A program made the position numbers and the translations under genes. From NCBI GenBank assembly GCA_016928775.1, contig JAFGKD010000016.1, positions 1 through 64,000 of the forward strand: a DNA stretch of 64,000 nucleotides, given 5' to 3'. Below the pieces are notes generated by a model, which was given only the letters and a program-made list of their open reading frames with translations, did no database searches and had not been told where the DNA came from. Each line of letters starts with the position of its first letter. The stretch's first letter is position 1. The DNA comes from Candidatus Zhuqueibacterota bacterium (GTDB taxonomy: Bacteria; Zhuqueibacterota; Zhuqueibacteria; Residuimicrobiales; Krinioviventaceae). Shown one piece after another: positions 17,686 through 26,650 of the stretch.

Positions 17686-18171
17686 ATGATAGAAATCGAA
17701 ATTGCAAAGCTGGCCTCAATCGCTGTTGGCACTATTCTTGTGCCATTTCTCAAGCAAGGAGCGAAAAAATTTGCCGAGCTCGTGGGAGACGCAGCCGGAG
17801 AAGAATCGGCATCGCTTGCCACGAAAGTATGGGAGAAAGTGAAATCAGCGTTTGGCAGCGGAAAAGATAAGGAACGGATCGCGTCGTTTGAAGAAAAGCC
17901 GGAAGAGAAAAAGAATCTCATCACAGAATTATTAGAGGAAAAGCTGTCGGAAAATGAACAGCTCGCCAAAGAGTTGGATCAATTAATCCGCAAAGCCAAA
18001 ACCAAGGATGGTGACAATGTTGTGCAAATCATTGCCGATAAAGTGGGCTACGTTGATGCACGGCACGCAACCATGGACGGGAGTTCGATCACTGCGGGAT
18101 ATATTGGCACAGCTAACCCGCGTTCGCCTGCTAGCGAGTCATCAGGACGCCCAATGGATGAAAAAGAGTAG
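17686..18171 (+). CDS. Small helical protein with C-terminal glycine/repeat motif, first gene of the FHIPEP/NTPase island
   Basis: A 161-aa protein of unknown family. Residues about 7-20 are hydrophobic (ASIAVGTILVPFL), then a highly charged helical region runs to about residue 108 (Lys/Glu rich, coiled-coil-like). The C-terminal part (about 110-145) reads GDNVVQIIADKV and then HATMDGSSITAGYIGTA, a short-strand glycine-spaced pattern. Such patterns occur in small adaptors or effector-associated proteins encoded next to STAND NTPases; a similar string lies inside the NTPase two genes downstream. ATG 17686 was chosen over an upstream in-frame start because it has a GAAAGAAGAG ribosome site. No enzyme motif. 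Probably an adaptor or sensor subunit (inference). Confidence 0.6.
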   Translation: MIEIEIAKLASIAVGTILVPFLKQGAKKFAELVGDAAGEESASLATKVWEKVKSAFGSGKDKERIASFEEKPEEKKNLITELLEEKLSENEQLAKELDQLIRKAKTKDGDNVVQIIADKVGYVDARHATMDGSSITAGYIGTANPRSPASESSGRPMDEKE

Positions 18172-18200
18172 GGCATGAAGCGAAGAGGAGGATAGTGGAG

Positions 18201-18977
18201 ATGAATACCGATGACTTGGAAAAGCTTTACCAGCCGATCGGCCGGATGAAGGAACTCAAAAAAGTTCAATCTGTTTTAGCTGAGCATAACAAGCCCGCCT
18301 TGGTCGTGGTGATGGGCAAAGAGGGGATGGGGAAAACTACGTTCCTGAATATGGTTGCAAAACTTGCGAGTCAAATCAATGCAAATATGCATGTGCTCTC
18401 GCTGAGTATCAGCCTTGACATGAACCGCAATGTCTTTGAGCAAACACTGCGGCAGCAGCTTGAAGAAATTGAAAAGTCCGAGAAAGAGTTGTCTTTTTCA
18501 GGCCAAATCGATCAAGAAATTTTGGGACCAAACGCAACAGTACGTTCGGAACCTCGAGTTATCACAAAGACGGAAGAATTCTCTTCAAATGAGAATCTAC
18601 TCCCAATCGTACGAGAACTTTTACATAAAAGCCCGCTATTGATGCAGATCGATGGCTACCAGCCAAATGCTTCTTTTTCCTCCTGGTTTACGTCTGGATT
18701 TATTCCGGATATTTTGAAAAGCAAATTGTCCGTAATTGTGACCATTACGGGGCGGTCGCGCGCCCTGACGAGTCTGGCAAAGTTGACAGATTATAAAATT
18801 AGTATCAAGGAACTATCCAGGGCGGAGGTGAAACAACATTTCAAGCGCCTGAGTAGGCATTTAAAGTTGCCTCTGGATGAAAAAGAGGTGCAAGTATACA
18901 CGGATGAAATCGTCAAAAAACCCTACCTATTTGATCCATTGACCCGTACGCTATTAATGCCTGTAACAGCAAAATGA
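18201..18977 (+). CDS. P-loop NTPase (STAND/AAA-like), island gene 2
   Basis: A 258-aa protein with a Walker A loop GKEGMGKTT at residues 39-47 (Lys45), preceded by the beta strand PALVVVMG. A Walker B-like strand LLMQIDGY ends in Asp151, and VIVTITGRSRAL could be the sensor region with an Arg. The N-terminal PIGRMKELKKVQSVL is the usual lead-in helix of STAND/AAA NTPases. A variable insert (about 95-125) is rich in Glu and Ser. The chain stops shortly after the helical lid (LTRTLLMP), so a winged helix and sensor repeats are missing. ATG 18201 is 9 nt after AGGAGG; a GTG at 18195 would be too close. Only 12 nt separate it from the next NTPase, suggesting a heteromeric complex. Confidence 0.8.
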   Translation: MNTDDLEKLYQPIGRMKELKKVQSVLAEHNKPALVVVMGKEGMGKTTFLNMVAKLASQINANMHVLSLSISLDMNRNVFEQTLRQQLEEIEKSEKELSFSGQIDQEILGPNATVRSEPRVITKTEEFSSNENLLPIVRELLHKSPLLMQIDGYQPNASFSSWFTSGFIPDILKSKLSVIVTITGRSRALTSLAKLTDYKISIKELSRAEVKQHFKRLSRHLKLPLDEKEVQVYTDEIVKKPYLFDPLTRTLLMPVTAK

Positions 18978-18989
18978 GTTAGGGAAAAA

Positions 18990-19919
18990 ATGTCAGAAAT
19001 CGAATCTTTTATCGATCGTGAAGTTGAACGGGAAGAATTCCAAAAATTGCTCGAATTCGCGAGTGATGCTGAAAAGAATAAACCGCGCTTGTTAACGATC
19101 CAGGATGCGGGTGGACGAGGGAAATCATCTTTGCTCAAACGCTTGCTCTATGAGTGTCACTATATTAAAGATATTCCAGCCTGTCTTATTTCATTGGATG
19201 ATCGCGGCAAAATAGCCTCAGATTTCGATTTGGTAGAAGTCATTCGGGAAGAATTGAAGAATTTTCAGCATCTTTTATTTACGAAATTCGACAAACTCAA
19301 TAATGCTCGAATGCTAAAAGATCCCACGCCTTTTACTGAAATGGTGGGCACTGTTGCCGGTATGGTTAACGCAGAGCACGCAAACATTACGGATCGTGCG
19401 ATCGTTGCGGGCCATGTGGACAAAATCATACAAAATGTCGAAAAGTTGGTTTTGAAACAACGCGACGAATGGCCAAGCCAGGATTATGAAAAATTTGTGC
19501 GCCAGTATTGCATCGAGGCATTCTTTTCAGATTTAAACGTCATTTGTACAACGGAACGCGTTGTCATTCTATTGGATGCGTGGGAGCGGTGTGAAGAATC
19601 ATTGAAACGCTGGATCATTCGACCGATGCTAAATGATCATTGTTTTGAAGTTTCGACGCGCCCAGACAAACTGATTTTTGTTTTAGCAGGGCGTGAGTTG
19701 CCCCCGCTCAAGGACAGGCTCAAAACAAAATATTCAAATGTTGTCACAGGTTTTGAAAAACTAAGCGAATGGAGCCGCGAACACATGCGGGAATTCTTGA
19801 AAGTTCATGGCTATGAGGGATTAACAGATACTGTAATTGATGAGATACGGCAAGCGGTCAATACGAGCAAATCACTAGATTGGGCGCTAAAAGTGGTCAG
19901 AAACTGGCTAGAGGATTAA
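18990..19919 (+). CDS. STAND-type P-loop NTPase, ATPase half of a split STAND protein
   Basis: A 309-aa NTPase. Walker A is DAGGRGKSSLL (Asp39, Lys45, Ser46); Walker B is VVILLDAWE (Asp196); LIFVLAGRELP is a typical sensor strand with Arg. The lead-in SFIDREVEREEFQKLL is the STAND-like FxxRexEleeL pattern. A central insert (about residues 125-146) reads EHANITDRAIVAGHVD and resembles the C-terminal repeat motif of the first island gene. The chain ends at the helical domain (LDWALKVVRNWL), where a one-piece STAND protein would continue into a winged helix. That winged helix and the TPRs are found at the start of the next gene, 7 nt away, so these two genes look like one STAND protein divided by a stop and restart. 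Confidence 0.82.
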   Translation: MSEIESFIDREVEREEFQKLLEFASDAEKNKPRLLTIQDAGGRGKSSLLKRLLYECHYIKDIPACLISLDDRGKIASDFDLVEVIREELKNFQHLLFTKFDKLNNARMLKDPTPFTEMVGTVAGMVNAEHANITDRAIVAGHVDKIIQNVEKLVLKQRDEWPSQDYEKFVRQYCIEAFFSDLNVICTTERVVILLDAWERCEESLKRWIIRPMLNDHCFEVSTRPDKLIFVLAGRELPPLKDRLKTKYSNVVTGFEKLSEWSREHMREFLKVHGYEGLTDTVIDEIRQAVNTSKSLDWALKVVRNWLED

Positions 19920-19926
19920 TGCAATT

Positions 19927-22900
19927 ATGTCAAAAGATTACGAAAGCTTAAAGAAACTGCTTGAAAGCATCGACTCAGCCGAGAATCCCGAGCTTCGGCT
20001 CATAGATATGACGATCGAAGCGGCTCGTAAAAAAAGTGCCGAGTTAGCCGAGGCACTGCGCTATTGCGCCCTGCCACATCGTTTTAATGCGGAGATCATC
20101 AGCGTTATGCAGCCTAACCACCGTGATTTGGCCTTTGACCTGCTCGACCACCTCCGTAGCTATGAGTTTGTGATTGAACGAGAAAGTGGCTGGTACGTCT
20201 ATCATGACAATACTCGCGATGTTTTGTTGGATGACTGGCGCAGTGCGGATAAAGAAGAGAGCTTTCGCGAATACAATGAACGTTTGATAAACTTTTTTGA
20301 AGAGCAAGGACAAACCGCAAAAAAGGCCGAAGACGACTGGAATGTTGTCGCCCCGATTATACGTAGTGCTAATCAAAAACGCTATTACTCGATGGCAAAG
20401 TTGATCGAACAACAGCTCCTGACTCCTTTGATCGAGCTTCTCTACCACAAAACATTGCAGTCCGCTGAAGAGGGGTACAAATCTTTCGAGACCCAATGTT
20501 TCGAGCTCGAGCAGGAAAATCCCACCATGTGTTTGTCGTTGCTCAATATCACACGAAGCTACCTCACATCAGTCGCTCCGAAAAAAACGGAACAAAATCA
20601 ATTAAAAAATTTAATGTTATGGCTCGACTATTTTGAGGCGCGGCTGAACCAGGCCTTGAACAGCTTTAGTACTGAAGGAATGAAAAAGGTTAAAGAATCT
20701 TTAGATAACCTTGCACAAAATGAAAAGGTGCAGCAGGATAACAAGCTCTATATTTGGGTACTCAATCAACTCGGAAATGTATTAAACAGTCTTGCTTTTT
20801 ACAATGAGGCTTATGAAGCCTATGACAAATCACTTGCCTTGAGTAAGAAACATGAAATTGATTTATATAACCTGGCAGTCTATTATTCAAATCTGGCCAA
20901 TATACATTGGACACGAGGCGATTTGAGAAAAGCTTTTGAGTATTACAGCTTGTCCGTAGAAAAGGCAAAACAAGAATATAATAATAATCTTGAGATTTTG
21001 TCCTCAAGCAGCTTGTGTATTCTTCTTCTGGAGCAGGGTGAAAGGGATGCTGCACTCGCCAGATCACTGGATTTGTTGCTCGATGTGTGGAAACGATTCC
21101 TGGAACGAGCTCATTTTCACTCAAATACTCTTTTGCCATTTTTTCACGCATTCGCCGGCAAAGAACCCTATCTCCTGGATACGGCGTTTAAAGGGCTGAA
21201 TACTCTTCTCGATCTTCAAGGTGATCCCCGTGTTAAAAGCGATTTGCATTTACGTTATATCAGCCTCCTGACGGATGCGGGACGAATTAAACGCGCTGAG
21301 TCTGAATTCGCCAGTTGCGTTAAAGGAGTGGACCAGAGTTCTGATCCGAACCTCGAAAAAGATTTGCTCTATCGCAGGGCATTTTTATACGAAGAACAGG
21401 GCAACCTTCAAGAAGCGATAGAAAAATATATCGAACTCAACCGGCACTCGCAAGTTACTGGTTGGGATAAAGGAGCTTCCCTGACAAATCTGGGAAGAAT
21501 TTATATCAAACTGTTTGAGCTTGAAACTGCGAACCGCTATTTACAGGATGCTCTTTCAGCCTGGGATGAACTTGACCTCAAAAAACTGGCTGCCCTCACC
21601 AGGCTTGTACGTGCAGAGTTGCTGATAAAACAAGGAAATATAAAAGAAGCACAAAAACAACTTGAGCTGTGCCATCAATCGCTTTCGCAAGAATTCCACA
21701 GCTATCAAATGGATTTTCATACTACGCAAGGCAAGCTGCACGAAGCATTGGGAGATTGGCCAGCTGCACAGGCGCAATATCAACGTGCTGTGGAAATATG
21801 CTTATCAAGAGATTTGCTCGTGAAAAACACGGCCGAACGATACAGCGATTTGATAAGAATTGCAGCGATTCAGGCCAACTGGAAGGATGTGGTTGACTAT
21901 AGTCATCATGCAAACGGTCTCTGGAAGAGCTTAAAAAAGGCAGACTCTTATTCACCTGATAGTGACCATAAACGCGCAGATGAGTTTTTTGCTGATGCTT
22001 TCAAAGTACTTTTTGCAAGTTCAAATGAAACCTGGAACAGCCGACTCGCTGCTGCACAGGAGCTCTTTTCAAGAGCCGCCAACCTGAAATCGGCAAATAT
22101 TTTGTACTCGCTTTACTGGATGCTCACTTCATCTGGCCTCGAAGATTGGCCCGAAGCGATTAGCGCAGTAAATATGATTATCGATCATGGGCCGCAGTGG
22201 ATAAACCACCATACTTTTATTGAAGCTCGTTTGATCGAATACCGAATGCAGCAAAGCTCAGCAGAATTAGCAAACAAAAATTATGACAAGGTCGCTTCCA
22301 TCTACAAAAGGATGCAACGACGTCTCAAACATCCTGCCTCCTTTGTGAAAATTGCGAACAACTGGATTGAACTGGGTGACCTGCAGTTGGCAGAAGATGA
22401 GATTGGTGCGGCATATACCCGCTACCGTTCTGGACTCGTATGCGCAAAACGTTCGCAAAATCTTGAGCTTCAAGCAAATTTTTATGCACGTCTCGGTTTT
22501 TTAGCTGCTATATACAAAGAAAAATTGATCCAGCAAGACATAAGCATCAAAGATGACGAAGCGTTATCGAACTTTGCCAAAGCTATCGACCTATTCAGCC
22601 GAAGTCACTTGCCCAGTCCGGGAAGTAAAGTTGGTGAAATTTGCGTAACGCTCATACATCGCATTGAATTGTATTGGCAAATGGATGCTCAATGGCAGGC
22701 TTATATCCTGAGCAACCGCATAGATAAAGCAGTGCATAATGAGTTACTTTCAGCCAGAAAAGCATCAACTGCTTACTTTGCTGAAATCTATCAGCTTTCA
22801 GCAACCGCAGCGGAAACAGCCAATCTGCTTCCAGTCGTAACTCCAATTGTAGTCGAGATAGACACGAGCATACTACCGGAAGGCCCTGATAGTGAATGGC

Positions 22901-23829
22901 TGCTCTTTAAAACCTATTTGCCAGAAATGCGAAACCGGATTCAAACCGACATGGGTGTTATAGTACCAGGTATACGTATTCGCGGTAACGATTCAAATTT
23001 AGCTCGAGGTAGCTATATCATAATGATCGATGAGGTACCGCGTGTTATAGAGACTTTGCAGCATGGCAAAGTGTATTGCCCTGTGTCACTGCAGACTTTG
23101 GAAGCAGTCAAAATTCCCAGATCAGCTATCATCGAAAAATCGCATCCTTTGACCGGAGGACCTGGATGTTGGATTGGCGCAGAATGTGTAGATATTTTGC
23201 AGGAAAACGGCATTAACTTCTGGCCGGATCCACTTCTTTTTATGGTTTATCATCTTGAACTATACCTGCGTCGCAACTTGGCTCATTTTCTAGGAATGCA
23301 AGAAATCGATAATTTGATTATTGAATGGCAAGAGTCCTCTCAGGGGAAAATACTGGTTGAAACAGTTTTGCCGGACAGTGAAGCACGGATTCGCTTTGCC
23401 TCAGTATTAAGCTGGCTCATAAAAGAGCATGTTCCGATTAATTCCTGGGAAAAAATTCTTAGCGTGCTCAAAAGCAAGGGATTAATGACAAATACGATCG
23501 AAGATTTGCTGCGTGCAGTGCGACTTGAATTGAAAGAAGAACTGCCGGGAAACACGACCGAGGTCAGACATATCAATCTCCCGCATGAAATCGAAGATCA
23601 AATTTCTAACGGATTGTGGCGGCAAAATGGCAAATCCTTCCTTGCTATTCCAGCCGGGGAAACTCAGAATCTATTGTCCCAAATTCGAGAATTGGTAAAT
23701 CCGGATGATAACAACCAGGTTCTTGTTGTCGAACGAACTGAAATCCGACCATTCGTAAGACGATTAGTAGAACTGGAACATCCCATGCTGATGGTCATTG
23801 CTCGTGACGAATTGCTTTCCAAAGGCTAA
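19927..23829 (+). CDS. Winged helix-TPR protein with a C-terminal soluble FHIPEP (FlhA-C-like) domain
   Basis: A 1300-aa cytoplasmic protein without membrane segments. Residues about 35-100 resemble the winged helix following STAND ATPase domains (ALRYCALPHRFNAEII, then YEFVIERESGWYVYHDNTR). Residues about 270-900 are TPR-like helical pairs (for example NLANIHWTRGDLRKAFEYY and FLYEEQGNLQEAIEKY). From about residue 970 to the end the pattern follows the cytoplasmic domain of FlhA/SctV: PIVVEIDTSILPEG, RNRIQTDMGVIVPGIRIRGN, YIIMIDEVPRV, then WIGAECVDILQENGINFWPD, HFLGMQEIDNLI, VLSWLIKEHVPINSWEKIL, and QVLVVERTEIRPFVRRLVE. In FlhA this domain forms a nonameric ring that docks export substrates. 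Here it lacks the transmembrane export-gate half. It is inferred to be the sensor/scaffold subunit working with the adjacent NTPases. Confidence 0.8.
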   Translation: MSKDYESLKKLLESIDSAENPELRLIDMTIEAARKKSAELAEALRYCALPHRFNAEIISVMQPNHRDLAFDLLDHLRSYEFVIERESGWYVYHDNTRDVLLDDWRSADKEESFREYNERLINFFEEQGQTAKKAEDDWNVVAPIIRSANQKRYYSMAKLIEQQLLTPLIELLYHKTLQSAEEGYKSFETQCFELEQENPTMCLSLLNITRSYLTSVAPKKTEQNQLKNLMLWLDYFEARLNQALNSFSTEGMKKVKESLDNLAQNEKVQQDNKLYIWVLNQLGNVLNSLAFYNEAYEAYDKSLALSKKHEIDLYNLAVYYSNLANIHWTRGDLRKAFEYYSLSVEKAKQEYNNNLEILSSSSLCILLLEQGERDAALARSLDLLLDVWKRFLERAHFHSNTLLPFFHAFAGKEPYLLDTAFKGLNTLLDLQGDPRVKSDLHLRYISLLTDAGRIKRAESEFASCVKGVDQSSDPNLEKDLLYRRAFLYEEQGNLQEAIEKYIELNRHSQVTGWDKGASLTNLGRIYIKLFELETANRYLQDALSAWDELDLKKLAALTRLVRAELLIKQGNIKEAQKQLELCHQSLSQEFHSYQMDFHTTQGKLHEALGDWPAAQAQYQRAVEICLSRDLLVKNTAERYSDLIRIAAIQANWKDVVDYSHHANGLWKSLKKADSYSPDSDHKRADEFFADAFKVLFASSNETWNSRLAAAQELFSRAANLKSANILYSLYWMLTSSGLEDWPEAISAVNMIIDHGPQWINHHTFIEARLIEYRMQQSSAELANKNYDKVASIYKRMQRRLKHPASFVKIANNWIELGDLQLAEDEIGAAYTRYRSGLVCAKRSQNLELQANFYARLGFLAAIYKEKLIQQDISIKDDEALSNFAKAIDLFSRSHLPSPGSKVGEICVTLIHRIELYWQMDAQWQAYILSNRIDKAVHNELLSARKASTAYFAEIYQLSATAAETANLLPVVTPIVVEIDTSILPEGPDSEWLLFKTYLPEMRNRIQTDMGVIVPGIRIRGNDSNLARGSYIIMIDEVPRVIETLQHGKVYCPVSLQTLEAVKIPRSAIIEKSHPLTGGPGCWIGAECVDILQENGINFWPDPLLFMVYHLELYLRRNLAHFLGMQEIDNLIIEWQESSQGKILVETVLPDSEARIRFASVLSWLIKEHVPINSWEKILSVLKSKGLMTNTIEDLLRAVRLELKEELPGNTTEVRHINLPHEIEDQISNGLWRQNGKSFLAIPAGETQNLLSQIRELVNPDDNNQVLVVERTEIRPFVRRLVELEHPMLMVIARDELLSKG

Positions 23830-23882
23830 AACCAGACTAAAGGTGTTCAGGAAATATGTAAAAAAGAGAGAGAAAAACATCT

Positions 23883-25661
23883 ATGCAAACAGATCGCGAC
23901 ACACCCACTGCGGCATGTACTGAACTGGTAGTGGAATTAGACGAAAAAGTTCACCATATCATTATGTCAAATGTGCAGATAGCTCATGCTTTGCAGCAGG
24001 AATTGATGAACAGCGTGCAAGACCTTTTGGCCATTCTTGGAATTCCAGGTCAGCCCAAAATTCATTTTGAAACTCTCCCCAATACCGCGATCAATCGAAA
24101 TCGTTTCTTAAGATTATTCATTGATGGACAGCGATGCCGCTATCCGGATGAACTTTGCCAGCGTATTTACAGCTATGTCAATGGACTGCATTCTGGCCTG
24201 CTTGCATCGAAAAAGCACATGATGTCATGGCTGCGAAGAGAAGACAACGAACAGGACCCAGCATCTGATGTCGATGTTGTAGCATTCATCAACATTCTGT
24301 GTCTCGAAATCATCAAACTACAGCCTTCCGTTCTTCTTGGACCGGCTCAGGTCGAGGCATATCGTTTTAGCCTGCTCAGCCAATTCGGAATAAGCAATAA
24401 ATCCGATGATAATAGCGTTCTCAATAGCCAGTTGTTGCGACGTCTACTCTCTATTGTGCTCGATTTTCGAATCTCAATTTCAGATGTCGAAAGAGTATAT
24501 CCAATTTTGCGAGAGGGCTTTGATAAGAACGATTCTGCCGAAGATATTGCCGAGCATTTGATTGTGGAGCTTCGATCGGATAAAATCCAGGTGCAACTTC
24601 CCCCAGAATACTTGAAACAACTTACCCTGAGCCATTCTGCAGAAGGTCAGACTCTTTTTGCACTCATGCGAGACGGACTTTTTTATGACCATGGCTTGCG
24701 TTTCCCGGATTTTTCTTTCGCACTAAATGAATCTTTAAAGCCCAATTGTTTTGCCTTTCAAATTAACGATCTAACGACAGCGCCCCAGCTTGGATTGCCG
24801 CCGGAAAAGGTGCTCGTCAATGACACCGCGGAAAGATTGCGTGTGCTCAATATATCGGGCATACCGGCGCTTAATCCGGTACAAGCGAATGAATTCAGTC
24901 TTATCGATGTGCAAGACCAAGATGTAGCTGAAAATGCAGGTCTGACCAGTTGGGATCAACTTGGATATTTGATTTTATGTTTAAGTATGGAGCTGAGGCG
25001 ACATGGCGTCTGTTTTGTGCATCTTGAGCAGGTTGAAAAAAATCTCAATCAACTTGAGGAATCATTCCCCGCTTTGGTAGCCGCAGCGACAGAAAAATAT
25101 TCAATTGCACAGATCACCCAAGTTTTACGTGCGCTGGTCGCAGAAGAGCTATCCATTCGAAATCTCCGTTTGATCCTGGAGCGGCATTTGCATTATGATT
25201 ATATTATTGTAGATTCTTCGAAATATATTGTCTTCGATGATCGTCTTCCTCTCGCCGAACAGCCGCGCAAGACATGGGCTGATAAGACACAAAACTGTAC
25301 TGCATTCGTACGAATCGGGATGAAAGCATACACGAGTCACAAGTATACGAGAGGACAAAACTCGCTGGTGGTTTATTTGCTCGATCCAGAGATTGAGCAG
25401 ATGATCGTACAACACCAAAAAAATGACGATTGTCTGCCTGAAGAAAAGTGCGACCTGTTATTAAATGCCATTGGCGAAGAGGTCTCTACGCCGCCCTATT
25501 CCTACAATCAACCTGTACTCCTCACTACCTCTGAGGTTAGAAATGCGTTACGCAAAGTGATTGACAAAGAATATCCTCGCCTGCCGGTCCTTTCCTATCC
25601 GGACCTATCTCCTGAGTTAAACGTTCGGCCGATTGCTAGAATTTCACTTGTAACGCCATAA
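23883..25661 (+). CDS. Soluble FHIPEP-domain protein with apparent internal duplication
   Basis: A 592-aa protein with no signal or membrane helix. The C-terminal half (about 250-592) follows the FlhA/SctV cytoplasmic domain in order: ALMRDGLFYDHGLRFPDFSF, FAFQINDL, an insert with GIPALNP, then SWDQLGYLILCLSMELRRHG, ESFPALVAAATEKYSI, ITQVLRALVAEELSIRNL, KYTRGQNSLVVYLLDPEI and the ending LPVLSYPDLSPELNVRPI, which is very like the FlhA C-terminus. The N-terminal half repeats parts of the same layout in degenerate form (RFLRLFIDGQRCRYPDEL; LRRLLSIVLDFRISISDV). A single FlhA-C domain is about 340 aa, so 592 aa fits one complete and one eroded copy. It follows the TPR-FHIPEP gene by 53 nt; mixed-ring formation with that protein is an inference. 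Confidence 0.8.
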   Translation: MQTDRDTPTAACTELVVELDEKVHHIIMSNVQIAHALQQELMNSVQDLLAILGIPGQPKIHFETLPNTAINRNRFLRLFIDGQRCRYPDELCQRIYSYVNGLHSGLLASKKHMMSWLRREDNEQDPASDVDVVAFINILCLEIIKLQPSVLLGPAQVEAYRFSLLSQFGISNKSDDNSVLNSQLLRRLLSIVLDFRISISDVERVYPILREGFDKNDSAEDIAEHLIVELRSDKIQVQLPPEYLKQLTLSHSAEGQTLFALMRDGLFYDHGLRFPDFSFALNESLKPNCFAFQINDLTTAPQLGLPPEKVLVNDTAERLRVLNISGIPALNPVQANEFSLIDVQDQDVAENAGLTSWDQLGYLILCLSMELRRHGVCFVHLEQVEKNLNQLEESFPALVAAATEKYSIAQITQVLRALVAEELSIRNLRLILERHLHYDYIIVDSSKYIVFDDRLPLAEQPRKTWADKTQNCTAFVRIGMKAYTSHKYTRGQNSLVVYLLDPEIEQMIVQHQKNDDCLPEEKCDLLLNAIGEEVSTPPYSYNQPVLLTTSEVRNALRKVIDKEYPRLPVLSYPDLSPELNVRPIARISLVTP

Positions 25662-25748
25662 GATGATTTGACACCAGTGTTTTGCATAGGATTTTTTTCA
25701 TATTTTGTTTAGCTTCTTGGGTGAGAGAATCAACTTGCCGAGGTTGTT

Positions 25749-26642
25749 ATGGATATCAAACACATACTCGTACCGAGCGATTTTTCCAACACAGCGCGAC
25801 ACGCTTTGGCCAACGCCTTTGCCATCGCTGCGCATCGAAATGCCAAAATCACGCTTTTGCACATCGTAACAGTATATGATGATGATCCTTATAATCCCAA
25901 GCAGTCTTTTCCGGACTTGAAGGAATATTACAAGCATCTCGAAGAGCGCGCCGGGGCGCATTTTGAGGAAACGTTGTCGGGCCAATCGATCCGCACTGTT
26001 GATATTGAATATGTCATTCGCCGGGGCTTTTCGCCTTATGAAGAGATATTGGGAGTCGCTGCCGAGCAAGCGGTTGACCTCATCGCTCTCGGCACGCATG
26101 GCCGAAAACCGTTGGCCCGGTTTTTCCTTGGCAGCGTCGCTGAAAATATTGTCCATCATGCAGAATGTCCGGTTCTCACCGTGCGCATTGATGCGGGCGA
26201 TATTTTCATTCCGACCTACAAAAAAATAGTGGTGCCAACCGATTTTTCAGATCAAAGCAATCGCGCCCTTGTTTTGGCCATCGCTTTTTTAGGGGACAAT
26301 GGCTCGATCGATCTTCTGCATGTCATTGAAGATACGATTCATCCTGCCTATTTCACCTCGGAGGAAGAGTCTCTTTACAATGTACTACCAAATGTGCGCG
26401 AAAAAGCGAGCGCGGTGCTGGAAAAAATGATCGACGAATGTGCACCAAAAACGCATCAAATACATCCAATAATTGTAGAAGGACGTATATCATCGTCTAT
26501 TGTTGACTATGCCGAACAAGTCGGTTGTGATTTGATCGTTATGGGAACGCACGGTTTGAATGCACTCAGCCAGTTTTTCATCGGTAGTCAAGCGAATCGT
26601 GTCATTCGGCGAGCGCCTTGTCCGGTGATTACCATCAAATAG
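25749..26642 (+). CDS. Tandem universal stress protein (two UspA domains)
   Basis: A 297-aa protein with two Usp domains. Domain 1 (1 to about 150) starts IKHILVPSDFSNTARHAL and carries the ATP-binding signature GTHGRKPLARFFLGS. Domain 2 (about 155-297) starts YKKIVVPTDFSDQSNRAL and carries GTHGLNALSQFFIGS. Both follow the G-2x-G-9x-G-(S/T) rule, so ATP binding is likely. Usp proteins respond to energy or oxidative stress. The next gene, a small zinc-finger protein, starts 8 nt after the stop. I regard it as outside the FHIPEP island, although it is co-directional and only 87 nt away. Confidence 0.92.
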   Translation: MDIKHILVPSDFSNTARHALANAFAIAAHRNAKITLLHIVTVYDDDPYNPKQSFPDLKEYYKHLEERAGAHFEETLSGQSIRTVDIEYVIRRGFSPYEEILGVAAEQAVDLIALGTHGRKPLARFFLGSVAENIVHHAECPVLTVRIDAGDIFIPTYKKIVVPTDFSDQSNRALVLAIAFLGDNGSIDLLHVIEDTIHPAYFTSEEESLYNVLPNVREKASAVLEKMIDECAPKTHQIHPIIVEGRISSSIVDYAEQVGCDLIVMGTHGLNALSQFFIGSQANRVIRRAPCPVITIK

Positions 26643-26650
26643 GTGAAGTT

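Noticed and set aside
19927..25661. A flagellar or type III secretion operon
   Set aside because: The FHIPEP proteins have no transmembrane export-gate half and no FlhB, FliPQR, SctN or other export genes lie around them.
25662..25748. TTGACA at about 25667 as a promoter for the Usp gene
   Set aside because: No acceptable -10 hexamer at a suitable distance.
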